From the NCBI GenBank assembly GCA_004380135.1, contig QXCR01000078.1, positions 1 through 64,000 of the forward strand: DNA of 64,000 nucleotides, given 5' to 3'. Position numbers and translations under genes: made by a program. The notes under the pieces are model-generated. The model ran no database searches and was not told the DNA's origin. It saw nothing but the letters and a program-made list of their open reading frames with translations. This DNA is from Stemphylium vesicarium (lineage: Eukaryota > Ascomycota > Dothideomycetes > Pleosporales > Pleosporaceae). Below are positions 21,397 to 31,800 of the stretch, piece by piece (within the stretch, counting starts at the first letter, position 1; each line of letters opens with the position of its first letter).

Positions 21397-22541
21397 ATGT
21401 CTCAACGTTTTGAACCTGCCGCGGTTATTCCGGCCGGTTCGCTCATCCTCGTTACGGGAGCGAACGGATACCTGGGCTGCCGGTTCTCAAACACACTGAT
21501 TCAGCAGGGTTACAAGGTCCGCGGAGTTGTTCGCGATCTCGAGCGCTGCGAGCATGTGAAAGCCTTTTTTGGCAAAAATTACGGCAACGATGGGCGCTTC
21601 GAGATGATCCAGGTTCCCGATCTAACGTCCGACGGTGCTTTTGATGCCGCCGTAAAAGGTAGGTCGATCATTGCCTTACTAAATACAAACAACAACTAAC
21701 CCGAGAAACGCTTAGGATGCGCTGGCTTCGTGCACTTTGCTGTCGATAACAGCTTCGTGCCAGATCCTGAGGTCGTTGTCAAGGGCTCGATAGCGCTAAC
21801 CATGCGTGCCCTTGAGGCTGCTGCCAAGGAGCCGGGATTGAAGCGATTTGTCTTGACTTCGTCTTACATTACTGCTTGTCAGTACCGCATGGGCGAGGTG
21901 TACCAAGTGACTCAAGACACATGGAACGACGACTTCGTTGCCAAGGCTTGGGCACTCCCGCCCGATGCTCCAGACCGTTCGCTATGCACGTACGGGGCGG
22001 CCAAGGTCGAATGTGAGAAGGCCATGTGGAACTTCGTCAAGGATAAAAAGCCAAACTTCGTTGCGAATGCCGTTTTACCGGACTTCGTTACGGGCGCTTC
22101 AATGCCACATGCCAAACCAAACGTCGGGCCTATGTCATTTGCTCTCGAGGCGTTGTGGAGCGGTGGTGAGTCCTGGAAGTTTCTGGGTCCACAGTGGATG
22201 ATTGATGCCGAAGACACAAGTCTGTTGCACCTCGGTGCTCTTCTTCACCCGGGATATCGAGGCGAGCGCATCTTTGGATGTGCTCATCGGAAGAACTGGG
22301 CGGATTGGATTACACGTTTACGGAAGATGTACCCGAACCACCAATTTCCCGGTATGTTCCGAGAGGTCTACACTTTCAATTAAATTCTAACCAAACCCCA
22401 GATCCACCCAAAGAAGAGGGAGAGAATGTGGAGAACATCGTGGACCGGCCCCGTGCGGAAGCGTTACTACAATGGGCCGGAAAGGCTGGCTTCCGACCGA
22501 TGGAAGAGTCCATCAAAGAGGTTTTCGACACCATGGCATAG
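21397..22541 (+). CDS. Extended SDR, dihydroflavonol-reductase-like ketoreductase
   Basis: Three exons (21397-21658, 21716-22351, 22402-22541) give 345 aa. TGANGYLG (residues 20-27) is the extended-SDR Rossmann motif. TSSYITA follows, then the catalytic YGAAK (YxxxK). The C-terminal extension has the substrate-pocket segments FVTGASMPH and LLHLGALLHPG. It resembles NADPH-dependent aldehyde/ketone reductases of the dihydroflavonol-4-reductase group. In the cluster it probably reduces a carbonyl of the polyketide or a later quinone. Its 3' end is only 133 bp from the 3' end of the regulator gene. Confidence 0.92.
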
Positions 22542-22674
22542 GTGTATCTTGAATGGCTTTGCCGTAGAAAGGGTTAGGCCTATGCATCCTCCAATGCAGT
22601 TCCTGTATGCAAAGGCCAAATGATGATATGCACCACTGTGATACGTAACGAATGAGGGAAATTAACGGATCTTG

Positions 22675-23874
22675 TCAAAACGCTTTGTCGCGATTGTTCA
22701 TAGCCATCTTGATCAATGTGTCGAGCTCTTCGCAAATTTTCGGCATGGAAAGTCGGTACCAATACGTCGCACTCAGCTCCCCCGTGATCTCCGCCTCTTC
22801 ATTAGCCCAGCTCATGTCCAACACTCTCAGCTTTCGTATCGTATTCTCCATCTTGCGCAATTCTCGTAGCAGAATAGCGCTCTGCAGTGTGGCCTGGTCG
22901 TCGGCGTCCAATTGAAGCTCTCCGATTTGGATCTTAGCTGGCTGCATCTGATTCATGCTGCTGCTGCTACTTCCACTACCGGAGCTGGATGGTGACTGAT
23001 CCTCAGATCCTGGTGCGGAGTTCCGCGTGCCATGTGCGCATACGGCGACGCGATATAAGAATAGCGCTTTGCAAAGAATAGCGACGTGGAGGAGTGCCAA
23101 ATGTGGGTATCGTGCGCAAGTGCACTCAAGTAGTTCGGGCAGGTTGGCCAGTGCCTTTCGGTTGAGCAGGATAATCTTGTCTACACTCGGCATGGCCACG
23201 TCACGAGCTGCGCCAGCCTCATTAGATGGTGTAACCGCCGGAGAAAGGTCGGTAAAATAATCGGGGTTATAGTGGAGCGAGCGTATGATCTCGGTTGCCC
23301 GTGCTTCGCAGTCGTGATTGCGGGGAGCGCCAGCCTCAGGTAAAGCGGTTAAGGGAACAGCTGGTGTTTCGCCTGACGGCGACCAGAGAGAGGTAAACTG
23401 CGGGTTGCTGTTTTGATCCTCATAACCACCGAGTAGCTCCATGGAACTTTTGGGGTCTCCGAATAGGAACCCGTCGAAATCGTCGCAACCACCGCTCGAG
23501 CTGGGTGGAAATGGTACACCGTTGTTTCCCGGTGTCGGTAATCCAGCGAAGTATGAAAGGGAGTTGTTTGGCGAGAAACAGTTGCCATGACATGCATGAC
23601 TACTTGCTTGCAATTGGTTGCTTGACTCTAACGACTGTCGTCTCTGAAGGTGTTTGTACCATGGCTCCGAACCGTTTCGGCGGGAGACACTATAGACGCA
23701 GACCAATTTGTTGTTTACACAGCGTTGACAAGCTGGACGGCCTTTGTCGCATCTGACTTTTGTTGTAGCACACGCATCGCAAGCGAGGCGAAGGCGAACA
23801 GGTCGTTGTGAAGAATTTGAGGTCGTTGCTGGTTGTTGGTTTGGAGCTAGAGCGGACAAGCCTGGGTCGGACAT
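22675..23874 (-). CDS. Zn2Cys6 transcription factor, AflR-like
   Basis: A single exon of 399 aa. The binuclear cluster CX2CX6CX6CX2CX6C is formed by C32, C35, C42, C49, C52 and C59 and is followed by a basic linker. The C-terminal half carries the AflR-type regulatory region: IIRSLHYNPDYF, CTCARYPHLALLHVAIL, ILLRELRKMEN and a WYRLSMP-like segment (here YWYRLSMPKI). A Ser-rich stretch precedes it. The family binds CGG/TCG-type half sites and is usually pathway-specific. It is divergent from the metallo-beta-lactamase gene, whose promoter contains the shared TCGCCGA motif. Most likely the activator of this cluster. Confidence 0.93.
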   Translation of the reverse strand: MSDPGLSALAPNQQPATTSNSSQRPVRLRLACDACATTKVRCDKGRPACQRCVNNKLVCVYSVSRRNGSEPWYKHLQRRQSLESSNQLQASSHACHGNCFSPNNSLSYFAGLPTPGNNGVPFPPSSSGGCDDFDGFLFGDPKSSMELLGGYEDQNSNPQFTSLWSPSGETPAVPLTALPEAGAPRNHDCEARATEIIRSLHYNPDYFTDLSPAVTPSNEAGAARDVAMPSVDKIILLNRKALANLPELLECTCARYPHLALLHVAILCKALFLYRVAVCAHGTRNSAPGSEDQSPSSSGSGSSSSSMNQMQPAKIQIGELQLDADDQATLQSAILLRELRKMENTIRKLRVLDMSWANEEAEITGELSATYWYRLSMPKICEELDTLIKMAMNNRDKAF

Positions 23875-24373
23875 TCTAACTCAAATTATGCTCGCTAAGA
23901 CGAAGGATTCCAAGTGTACAAAGAGTGTTATGATGGTGAATGAATCGCAGTTCTGGCTGATAATACCTAGACATGTAGTTATAGATCGTAACCCAGCTTA
24001 GTCATTACCCCCGAGTATGGCAGGTAGTACCGCAGGCAAACGAGCCCCAATCGATTCGTAATGGGGCCCTCAGCTCGTGGAAGGTTAATTGGCTACGGGC
24101 ATAGTCAGAGGAAGTGGGACCTTCTAAGGATATCTAGGTACTTCCTCGCCGACATGACTCCTATCGACCGCCTTCACCCGGAAGAATACGAGGAGTACTT
24201 ACGCCAATTGATGCTCGGGAAAAACGAGGATCACTATACTTTCGGTCCGTCCAGATCGATCGGAAGGAACGGTTGAGAACGGTTCAAAAACGGGTTGAGC
24301 CGCATGATACTCTTTCATCCTCACACTTCTTCAACTTCGGACCAAATTCATCCTTTCAACACTGCATTTAAAA
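23875..24373. promoter_or_regulatory. Divergent promoter, regulator / MBL thioesterase
   Basis: 499 bp. CTCGCCGACA with TCGCCGA at 24146-24152 lies just before an ATG (24154) that opens a 40-codon frame ending near 24276. That frame would be an upstream ORF if transcription of the thioesterase gene starts early. A TTTAAAA stretch immediately precedes the main start. Confidence 0.5.
24146..24152 (+). promoter_or_regulatory. TCGCCGA motif, regulator/thioesterase promoter
   Basis: Exact CTCGCCGA at 24145-24152 between the regulator and the thioesterase genes; would also allow autoregulation. Confidence 0.4.
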
Positions 24374-25366
24374 ATGCCCTCTGCACTCGCCAAGCTCAAC
24401 GAAGGCGTGTGGGGTGATTACCTTGAGGCTCAACAGGGCCGTCTCGATGCCCTGCCCAACGTCGAGCAGTTGACGCCGCGCGTGATCCGGATCATGGGCG
24501 GCAATGCTGGTTTGATGCGTCTCCAAGGAACGAACACGTACCTCGTGGGTACGGGAAAGCAGCGCCTGCTCATAGACACTGGGCAAGGTTTTCGTCAGTG
24601 GATTGACAGCCTCATCGAAGTCCTGAATGATTTGGACGTGGAGATTTCCCACGTTCTCCTCACGCACTGGCATAGCGACCACACTGGGGGCGTTCCCGAT
24701 CTCATCGCTCAAAGGCCCGACTACGCTGGCCGCATTTACAAACACGATCCGGACCGCAGTCAGAACCCGATCAAACATGGCCAAGTCTTCGGAGTCGACG
24801 GCGCAACGGTGCGGGCCGTCTTCACACCCGGTCATGCTCACGATCACATGTGCTTCTTTTTCGAGGAAGAGAACGCCCTGTTCACAGGAGACAACGTCCT
24901 AGGCCAGGGTCAAAGCGTATTCGAGGACCTGGGGCTCTTCACTCAGAGTCTAGCTGATATGGCAGCTTTGCAGTGTGGCATCGGCTACCCAGGTCACGGG
25001 CGCGTCATTACCGACCTTCCGCGCAAGATGGAGGAATGCGTTCGTCAGAAAGAGGCCCGTGAGCGTCAGATCTGGATCACCCTGGAAAGCAACAAGGCTC
25101 GTGTCGGCAACAAAGGCAGCCTTTCCCTTCCGGACCTTGTGCGGGAGATGTACGGGAGTCTTCCCCCCGACGTGTCTGAGCTCGTCATCCAGCCCAGCGT
25201 GCTAGCAACGTTACATAAGATGGCGGAAGACCGGAAGGTGGGATTCGAGATTGGTCATGGGACCCAACTTTGGTTTGTGCGCGATAGGAAACGGCCGCAG
25301 CGAGGGCATATAGGAGTCCAGAATGGGGGTAGTCTGCATTCAAAGGTACCTAGTCTTGCGTCTTGA
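24374..25366 (+). CDS. Metallo-beta-lactamase-fold thioesterase (atrochrysone carboxyl ACP thioesterase type)
   Basis: A single exon of 330 aa. The metal-binding HxHxDH is THWHSDH (H98, H100, D102, H103). Further ligands are in PGHAHDH, FTGDNVLGQG and YPGHG. Length and motifs fit the fungal LACTB2-like/ACTE group that hydrolyses the polyketide from the ACP of TE-less NR-PKSs. It is the partner required by the PKS at 7017, 11.7 kb away at the other end of the cluster. The glycine-containing metal-site loops look intact. Cytosolic; no signal peptide. Confidence 0.95.
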   Translation: MPSALAKLNEGVWGDYLEAQQGRLDALPNVEQLTPRVIRIMGGNAGLMRLQGTNTYLVGTGKQRLLIDTGQGFRQWIDSLIEVLNDLDVEISHVLLTHWHSDHTGGVPDLIAQRPDYAGRIYKHDPDRSQNPIKHGQVFGVDGATVRAVFTPGHAHDHMCFFFEEENALFTGDNVLGQGQSVFEDLGLFTQSLADMAALQCGIGYPGHGRVITDLPRKMEECVRQKEARERQIWITLESNKARVGNKGSLSLPDLVREMYGSLPPDVSELVIQPSVLATLHKMAEDRKVGFEIGHGTQLWFVRDRKRPQRGHIGVQNGGSLHSKVPSLAS

Positions 25367-26075
25367 TGTGTTCGGCGACTAGCGGGGCCGTGGTAGAGAT
25401 GGTAAAATACACAGCACTAGTAGCAGAGTTAGATTGAATATGGATTAGATGCGGTGTGTTACGTTGTCTACGCGCAGCATATGCCAGTATTAGGCCCGAA
25501 ATTTGCTTTGTGTAGGGCCTGCAAAGCCGAGAGGCAGTAGCTTGCGTGGTATTCGGTTCGGCCCTTTACCTATATTGCAGAAAGTACACGAAGCTGCAAT
25601 GCTACTGTTCTGATGGCGTACATGAGTTTAAAATGCCTGTCGCTGAGACGTTGTTTTGTTGCTTGAGAGAGGAGATTTCGATGACGTTATTCTGTCGGGA
25701 GCGGGCGCTATTTCGATTGGCTCTTGTTTGATACTGGCATCACAGTGCCTCATGCGAGGTCGCGCCGTTCTCGCGAAGCTGTTGATGACTGAGATGCCCC
25801 GGAATGTGAGTCGTAGCTTATCGATCGTCCAGGATGAAAGCCGAGAGGTAGCAGCTTGCGTGTGAACCAAATCGGCCCGACTTGGCCTGCCGGCGGCCGA
25901 GATACCTACACTTTCCAAGCCTCATCAGTTCGCGCAAGGACTACAATGTCCTCTTTGCATCTTACCTCCTAGTAATGAACCGGCTGCAGAGCTTAGTCCT
26001 TATACATAGGAAGATAATATAAAATGGGGACGAGGACCCAGGTTTCTTTCTACAAACAAACTTTCCCGTGCAATC
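25367..26075. other. Intergenic with a pair of about 40-bp direct repeats
   Basis: AAGCCGAGAGGCAGTAGCTTGCGTG at 25524 recurs as AAGCCGAGAGGTAGCAGCTTGCGTG at 25838, and both are followed about 10 bases later by TCGGCCC. No convincing gene. A TATA-like ATATAAAA lies about 60 bp before the next start codon. Confidence 0.55.
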
Positions 26076-26757
26076 ATGTTCCCTAAAACCTTCCGAGCTG
26101 CGGCCATCACGGCGCTAGCCTTTTTAACCCCGTCTATCGCTACCGATGGTGCAGACGCTGCCTCTTGGCCAACAGGCATTGATGTCGCCCCTGGGATCAA
26201 GGAAAACATCAAAGCACTATACAGCGCTGTGAACGATCCCAAGGGAAGCCTCGCTGTCGCGGCCACGTTCACCCCCAATGGTTCTTTCGTGGAAAATGGA
26301 ATGACTTTCGAAGGCCACACCGGTGAGTTTGACTGGAGTCAACTTCACAATCCTATCATATCTTTGACACAGATTGGCTCACGAAAGACGTCGAAGCCCG
26401 ATCTCACTCTGCACAAGATAGCGACGACGATGGACGCTAACCCCTACCCGCCACAGAAATCTCAACCGCCATAGCCGGCGCATACAACACAACGTTCCTA
26501 ACGCAGAACCACACCATCTTTGAGGTGTATGCGATCGGAAGCCCTGGTCTAGACCTCATGCTGCGTGGCAACTCAGTGGTAAGACCCTCCATCTCCTTCC
26601 TCTTATCTTTCTTTTCCCCATTTGCTGATACTGCGCATAGTCTGAGAAGTTCAACGGGTCGATCCAAGAAGAAGATTTCATTGCGTGGGTCACAACCAGT
26701 AAAGCCAGTCTTGATGAAGGAGAGCCAAAGATCGAGCGCTTGCAAGTCTTCCATTAG
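26076..26757 (+). CDS. Secreted SnoaL/NTF2-like protein, possibly disrupted
   Basis: The N-terminus carries a signal-peptide-like stretch (AAAITALAFLTPSIA) and then PGIKENIKALYSAVNDPKG and FTPNGSFVENGMTFEGH, which resemble the start of SnoaL-like NTF2 folds. Introns at 26323-26372 and from about 26581 to 26640 are canonical. Between them the frame meets TAA at 26438-26440 and then continues with protein-like sequence (EISTAIAGAYNTT). The TAA sits in GACGCTAAC before CCACAG, a branch-point and acceptor context. The only donor that keeps frame is a poor GC giving a 36-nt intron. So it is either a very short or unusual intron or a nonsense mutation. The last exon ends at TAG 26755-26757. SnoaL-like proteins can be polyketide cyclases, but a secreted one need not be. 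Confidence 0.5.
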
Positions 26758-26939
26758 GGAGATTGGGCAGCGAGGGTTTGTAGAGTCAGACGAGGTCGAT
26801 TGCGGAGGTAATGGGGAGATTGGATAAAGAGAGCGAATGCGACACTCAGTAGCTCTTACGAGTATGATTCAATTGTTTGGTTCTTGTTCGTTATGGTTAT
26901 TCGTTGAGCTTTCACGTCGTGTGCTCGAGTCTGGGAACT

Positions 26940-27500
26940 CTACTGCTTGCCCTGGTTCTGACCTCCACTGACGCTGTTACCGCCCGCCTTTGTGGTATCG
27001 CCGACAAAGTTGCCGGCCGCTGTACAGCAATTAGCGTATGCTCATCCCAATCACAACACGTCCGCTTCTGCGTTTTCTTCTTCCTTTTCCGGAAGTCACA
27101 CCGGACCACGTTGCAAAGATGACATACCCTTAGTGGTATCCCCCGCACCCTGTGTAATGCCCGTCACAGCATCGCCTAGACCCTTGCCTCCCGCAGCAAC
27201 AACATTGCCCGCGGTATCAGTGACGCCCTGGACGCCCTTTCCGACCGTGTTTGTTGCGGCGCCTAGTGTGTTGCCCGCGTCGATGTTAGTACTGCATTTG
27301 TGACGACGATTGGGAGTGTAGAAGGAGATGGATAATGGGCATACCAAGACCACTAGCTGCAGTGCCAAAGAACCCTATTGTCAGTCAGTCAGTCCAATAA
27401 CTCCGTTGCCACCATTCATCCTTTCATCTCCCTCCTCATCATCATCTCCTTCCCATTCAAACTCACCCTTCTGCTGCTGCTGCTCGTTCTGCTCAGACAT
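26940..27500 (-). CDS. Small LEA-like hydrophilic protein
   Basis: Four exons (27467-27500, 27345-27374, 27128-27262, 26940-27019) give 92 aa. After MSEQNEQQQQKG comes a Gly/Ala/Thr-rich body with loose repeats: GAATNTVGKGVQGV, DTAGNVVAAGGKGLGDAV, GDTTK twice. It ends GGQNQGKQ. The composition (no Cys, few hydrophobics, T/G/A/K repeats) is that of fungal LEA-domain or hydrophilin proteins linked to desiccation or stress tolerance. Function inferred from composition. It is the first ordinary gene right of the metabolite region. Confidence 0.75.
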
Positions 27501-28819
27501 CTTCTCTAGTCCTGACTTGTATCCGTTGCTAGTATTTGATTGTACGAGACAAATGTCGCTCGTTTGCAGAAGTCGGTAAAATGAGGCAAATGCGTGAGTG
27601 TGCGTGTCAAGTGTCCAGACTCATCTCTCCGTTAAGTAAGGCAACGACCAAAGTTGCCGTTCTGTCCTTGCGGGCCAGCTATGACGTAGCCCGCTAGTCC
27701 CCCTCCCTGTCCCCTGCACAACTCAGCTGCGTCCATGCATAGCCCCTCACCTTGCAACGAACGCGCAACGTTGCCTTGTCGCCCTGTTGCCTACTTGCCT
27801 GATTGCCTGCACCATGTCGTGCATTGCGATCGACATCGACATCACATCATCGTTGTCGCAAGGAAGGCCCCTCCCCTCCTCTGGGTCACATGGGGGAACG
27901 CGAGTTTGGTAGTGACTACATGAATCATCCTTGGAGCTTTTTGTTAAACTCGACGACACGCACGGTGCACACACGTACAATACACAATCGTTGAAGTTAC
28001 CAGTGCATTTTAAACTAGAGCAAACTAATACACACACACACACACACACACAAAAGGAGTTCCTTTTCATCATCAGAGCTATCCCCTTTTCCTCATCGCG
28101 TAAAATCTTGCTTCTCGTGACGTGACGGAAAAGAGTTCTTTTGGTTGGTTCATGCCAGGGTACATGCCTAAGCAAAAAAACAAAAGTAAGGGAATCTGCT
28201 ATCGTCGGTGGGCACACCTGCATCACCACTTTCTGCCAAAACAGACAAAAACAAGTGCGAATGGAGGGAGGAAAAAATGAAGAAGACGAAGAAAAAAAAA
28301 GGTAGAAGAGAAGTACATGAGAGGGTGAGGAATTAAGGGAGAAACATCTACAGGAGACAGCTGCTCTCTCCTTTCTACCTGTTCAACCCCTACCCATCGT
28401 GGCGTACAAAGAAATGAGACGAACTTGAGGAAAGCGGGGTGAAGAAAAACCCAGAGCCCAGAGATACCACCCATGACGCTCGTGAAAAACGTGTGGTGTG
28501 GGCCGTCTTCCCTCTTTAGATCCGGAACGCCGTCGTGTTTGGTAGTGCCGTGAAGAACATGCGCATGAAAACAGTCGAGGCTTTCAAAGGTCACTGCAAT
28601 GATTTGAACATTCAAACCCATACAGCATAACCAGCCGTTCGACAACAAGGAAACTTTTGGGATCCGCCAGTCTTGGAAGTCGCAGTAAAGAAACCCCGCA
28701 AAATGCAGAACAATGCGCGCTGAGATGCCCCCGTCTATGCAACGAAACAAGCGATTAGATTACCGCGTGCGGTGTGGTCTATGGGTATAACCGTCACGCG
28801 CTTGAACGAAGAAAGGTAA
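27501..28819. other. Intergenic, LEA-like promoter and eIF4G 3' region
   Basis: About 1.3 kb with no supported gene. It contains a (CA)n tract at about 28030-28052 and a purine-rich A/G stretch at 28265-28320. The left part is the promoter of the LEA-like gene, and the right part is the 3' UTR side of eIF4G. Confidence 0.6.
28030..28052. repeat. (CA)n microsatellite
   Basis: About eleven CA units downstream of eIF4G. Simple repeat. Confidence 0.85.
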
Positions 28820-31800
28820 TCACTCGGATGGCTTAGCCTCCGGTTCGGCAGGGGTCTCCTCTGGAGGATGCGACGAAGAGGCGGCCTCGCCGGCGTCTTC
28901 GTTGCCAAGGGCTGCTAGTGCACTGTTGAAGTGTTAGTTTATGATCCTAGGCAATTCTTATGTGGAGCTTACCTGAAAGCATTTGCGTGGGCAGTCGAAT
29001 CCTTCTCCTTCTGTACAGGCGGGGTACCAGTGCGTGAAGAGGCACCGGAGTCCTCACCACCGCGGCCCATCATGCCAGGGCCGAGACCACGGCGGCCACT
29101 ACCGCTGCGGCTACCGAGCATAGAAGGGCCAAGCGCTCCGGGGTTGTTGAGGTTACGTCCAGAAGCACCCTTGGATAGCTTGCGGAGATCATCCATCTGT
29201 ACACGGCTGCCAGTGTCTGGAGGCGGCGGCATGCCACCGCCGGAGAACGAGCGAGCATCGCCACGGCCCATTGGGAGACGACCACCGCCACCACGCTGGT
29301 TGGAACGTGTGCGCTCCATCTCCTTGGCCTGCTCAGCGGCCATGGCCTCTTGATGAATCTCAGCAATGGTCTTGGGTCCCTTGAGGATGTCCTTGGACTT
29401 CCAGCCAGACTTGCGCATGTCGACGGTGTCAAGTAACATAAAGTGCATACGCGAAGGCAGACCCTCCATGTTCATGACCTTCTCGATGCGCTCGAAGTAC
29501 ATGTTGATCATCTTGGGGCCGGCCTCGGCAGACTCCATGGTGGCACCAACAGTGCGGAGCAACTTGACCAAACTTTCAATAGCAGCCTCGTCTGGGAGAC
29601 CCTCGAAGTCGAGGAGCTTGAGGACACACTCGTGCATAATGCGCAGAGTCAACATGCCAAGCTTGTACAACTCTCCGATGAACTGGATCAGACCGAGACC
29701 CTTGCGCTTGGCGGCAGCGGCGACGTAGTACTCGTCTGAAAGCAACTTAGCCTCTTTTTCGCCCTCGGGCGCCTCAGGAAGGTTGACTTCCCAACCACGC
29801 TCGAACTCCTCTTGACAGCGGTTGAGGAGGTACTTTCGGAAGAGAGCACCGCCGACAACAGGCTGACCATGCTTATCACGTACGTTCTCATCCTTGATCT
29901 CGGTGCTCATAGTCTGCAACATGCGGCTGCAGAATTTGGCGTACATGGAAGACCAATGGCTCTCGTCACAAGCCTTCTCAAAGGTCAGCTGAATGACTTG
30001 ACGGAGAGTGCGTCCATCGCTCTCATCCTTGGACTGGCCAGCAATCTCGAGAATCTGGTCTGAGATCTTGTCGAACTTGTCGGGGGTCATCTTGTTCAAA
30101 GCAGCCTTAACCTTACGCTGGACCATGTCAGGAGCCATGTGGCCGGCCGACTGTTGGGCCGCGGCAGGCTGTGTGAGGGATGTAGGGACCCATCCAGTTT
30201 GCGAGCGTGAGAGAGCCTTAACCTCTTGGCCTGCAGTCAAAGGCATTGCCTTTGCGTCGTTGGGGTTGGGGTTGTTGCCACCGCGGCGGCTGTTACGTCC
30301 CGTACCGCGAGAGCTAACACGAGGAGAATTGGGTCCACCGTGGGGCATGCTCTGGTAGGAGCTGGTGCGCACCATGGGCTGTGCCATTGGGAATGCGCCA
30401 CCACGACCTCCACCTAGAACGACATGAGCAAGAGGATTCGTCATAGAGCCGCGTCCGCCTTGGGCTTGCTGGAAACGTTGTTCGGATGTCGTACCTGGCG
30501 GAAGTGTGCGGCCTCCCAAAGCGCCGCCTTGTCCAAAGGTACCCATGCCACCGCCGCCGCCACCAGCACCGCGAGATGGCTGTCGGCCACCCATCATGGA
30601 GCCAGGACGAGCAGATGGAGGGCCACGAGCTGAAGCAGACTCGTCGCCAACAGTCTCCTTCAACTTCATGTCCCAGTCGACAGAAGGCTTCTCCTTGAAG
30701 ACGTCCTGGAATTGCAGCAGGAAGTCCTTGTCGTACTGGCGACCCTTGCTCCTGTTGCTATTGTTGAGAGCCGGGTTAGGGCTGGCAACTCCTTGCGGGT
30801 AGGAGATCTCGTTGCGAACCTCGAGGAAACGAGCGGTCCTGAGTGCTTGCATACCAGCAGTTGGCTGTGCGGGCTCAACAGACTTGTTGGTCTCGAGCTT
30901 GAGCGCAGCTGGCTTGGGCTTTGTGCCAGTGGGTGTCTTGGATGGCGCAGGTGCAACCACGGGAGCTGCGGGCTCGGCTGCCTCCTCGGTTTGCCCGGCA
31001 CCGGGGCCGAACATGGTGTTCTTCTTGAGGCCTGCAAAGAGATCTTTGTTCTTGGCCTCGCGTTCGGCCTTTTGCTCAGGAGTCTCTGATGCACGGGCTG
31101 CTTCGGCTTCTTCAGCCTCGCGCTCGAGCTTGCGAAGGCGCTCTTCCTCTTGCTTGACCTTCTCGGCAGCATTGGCCTTCTCGGCCTCGGCCTTCTTCTT
31201 CTTTTCCTCGGCGTAGCGCTTCTCATCCTCTTCACGCTTCTTCTCTTCCTCTTCCATCTCTGCAATCATGCGCTCCATCTCTTCATCCTCTTGACGCTTC
31301 TTCTCAGCTGCGTCGGTCTCAGCTTTCTTGGCGGCATCAGCGTCCTCCTTCTCCTTAGCCTCAAGTGCCGCTTTGGCATCTGCCTCCTCCTTAGCAGCAA
31401 GTTGAGCACTGGCCTCGGCCTTGGCCTCGTCTTCGGTGGCCTCCTTGGCCTTCTTCTCAGCTTCTTCCTGGAGACGAAGCTTCTCTTGGAATTCCTTGAC
31501 GAAGTTGGCCTTCTTGGCAGCGCTGTCTTCGGCACGAGTAGAGTCGGAGGCGCTTGGTGCACGCGGTGGAGTAGGAGTGGCAGCAATGGCCGGGGACCTG
31601 GGAGCCGCCGGAGGAGCAGATACGACAGCAGATGGAGCGGGTGACGAGCCCTTGGGCTTGAAGTCAACGACCTCGCCGTCAGCAGTCTTGATGACGATGG
31701 CCTTGCTTGTTCTCTTGGGACGCTCGAAGCTGGAAGTGGGTGCCGGGCTCGCCGAGGTCATGCTAGGAGTGTGTGCGTGCGAGATGTGGTTAACGTTGGT

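Noticed and set aside
30666..31667. Long Arg/Pro-rich ORFs and Leu-rich antisense ORFs within eIF4G
   Set aside because: Shadow frames of the Lys/Glu-rich region of eIF4G; composition follows from the codon pattern of the real gene.
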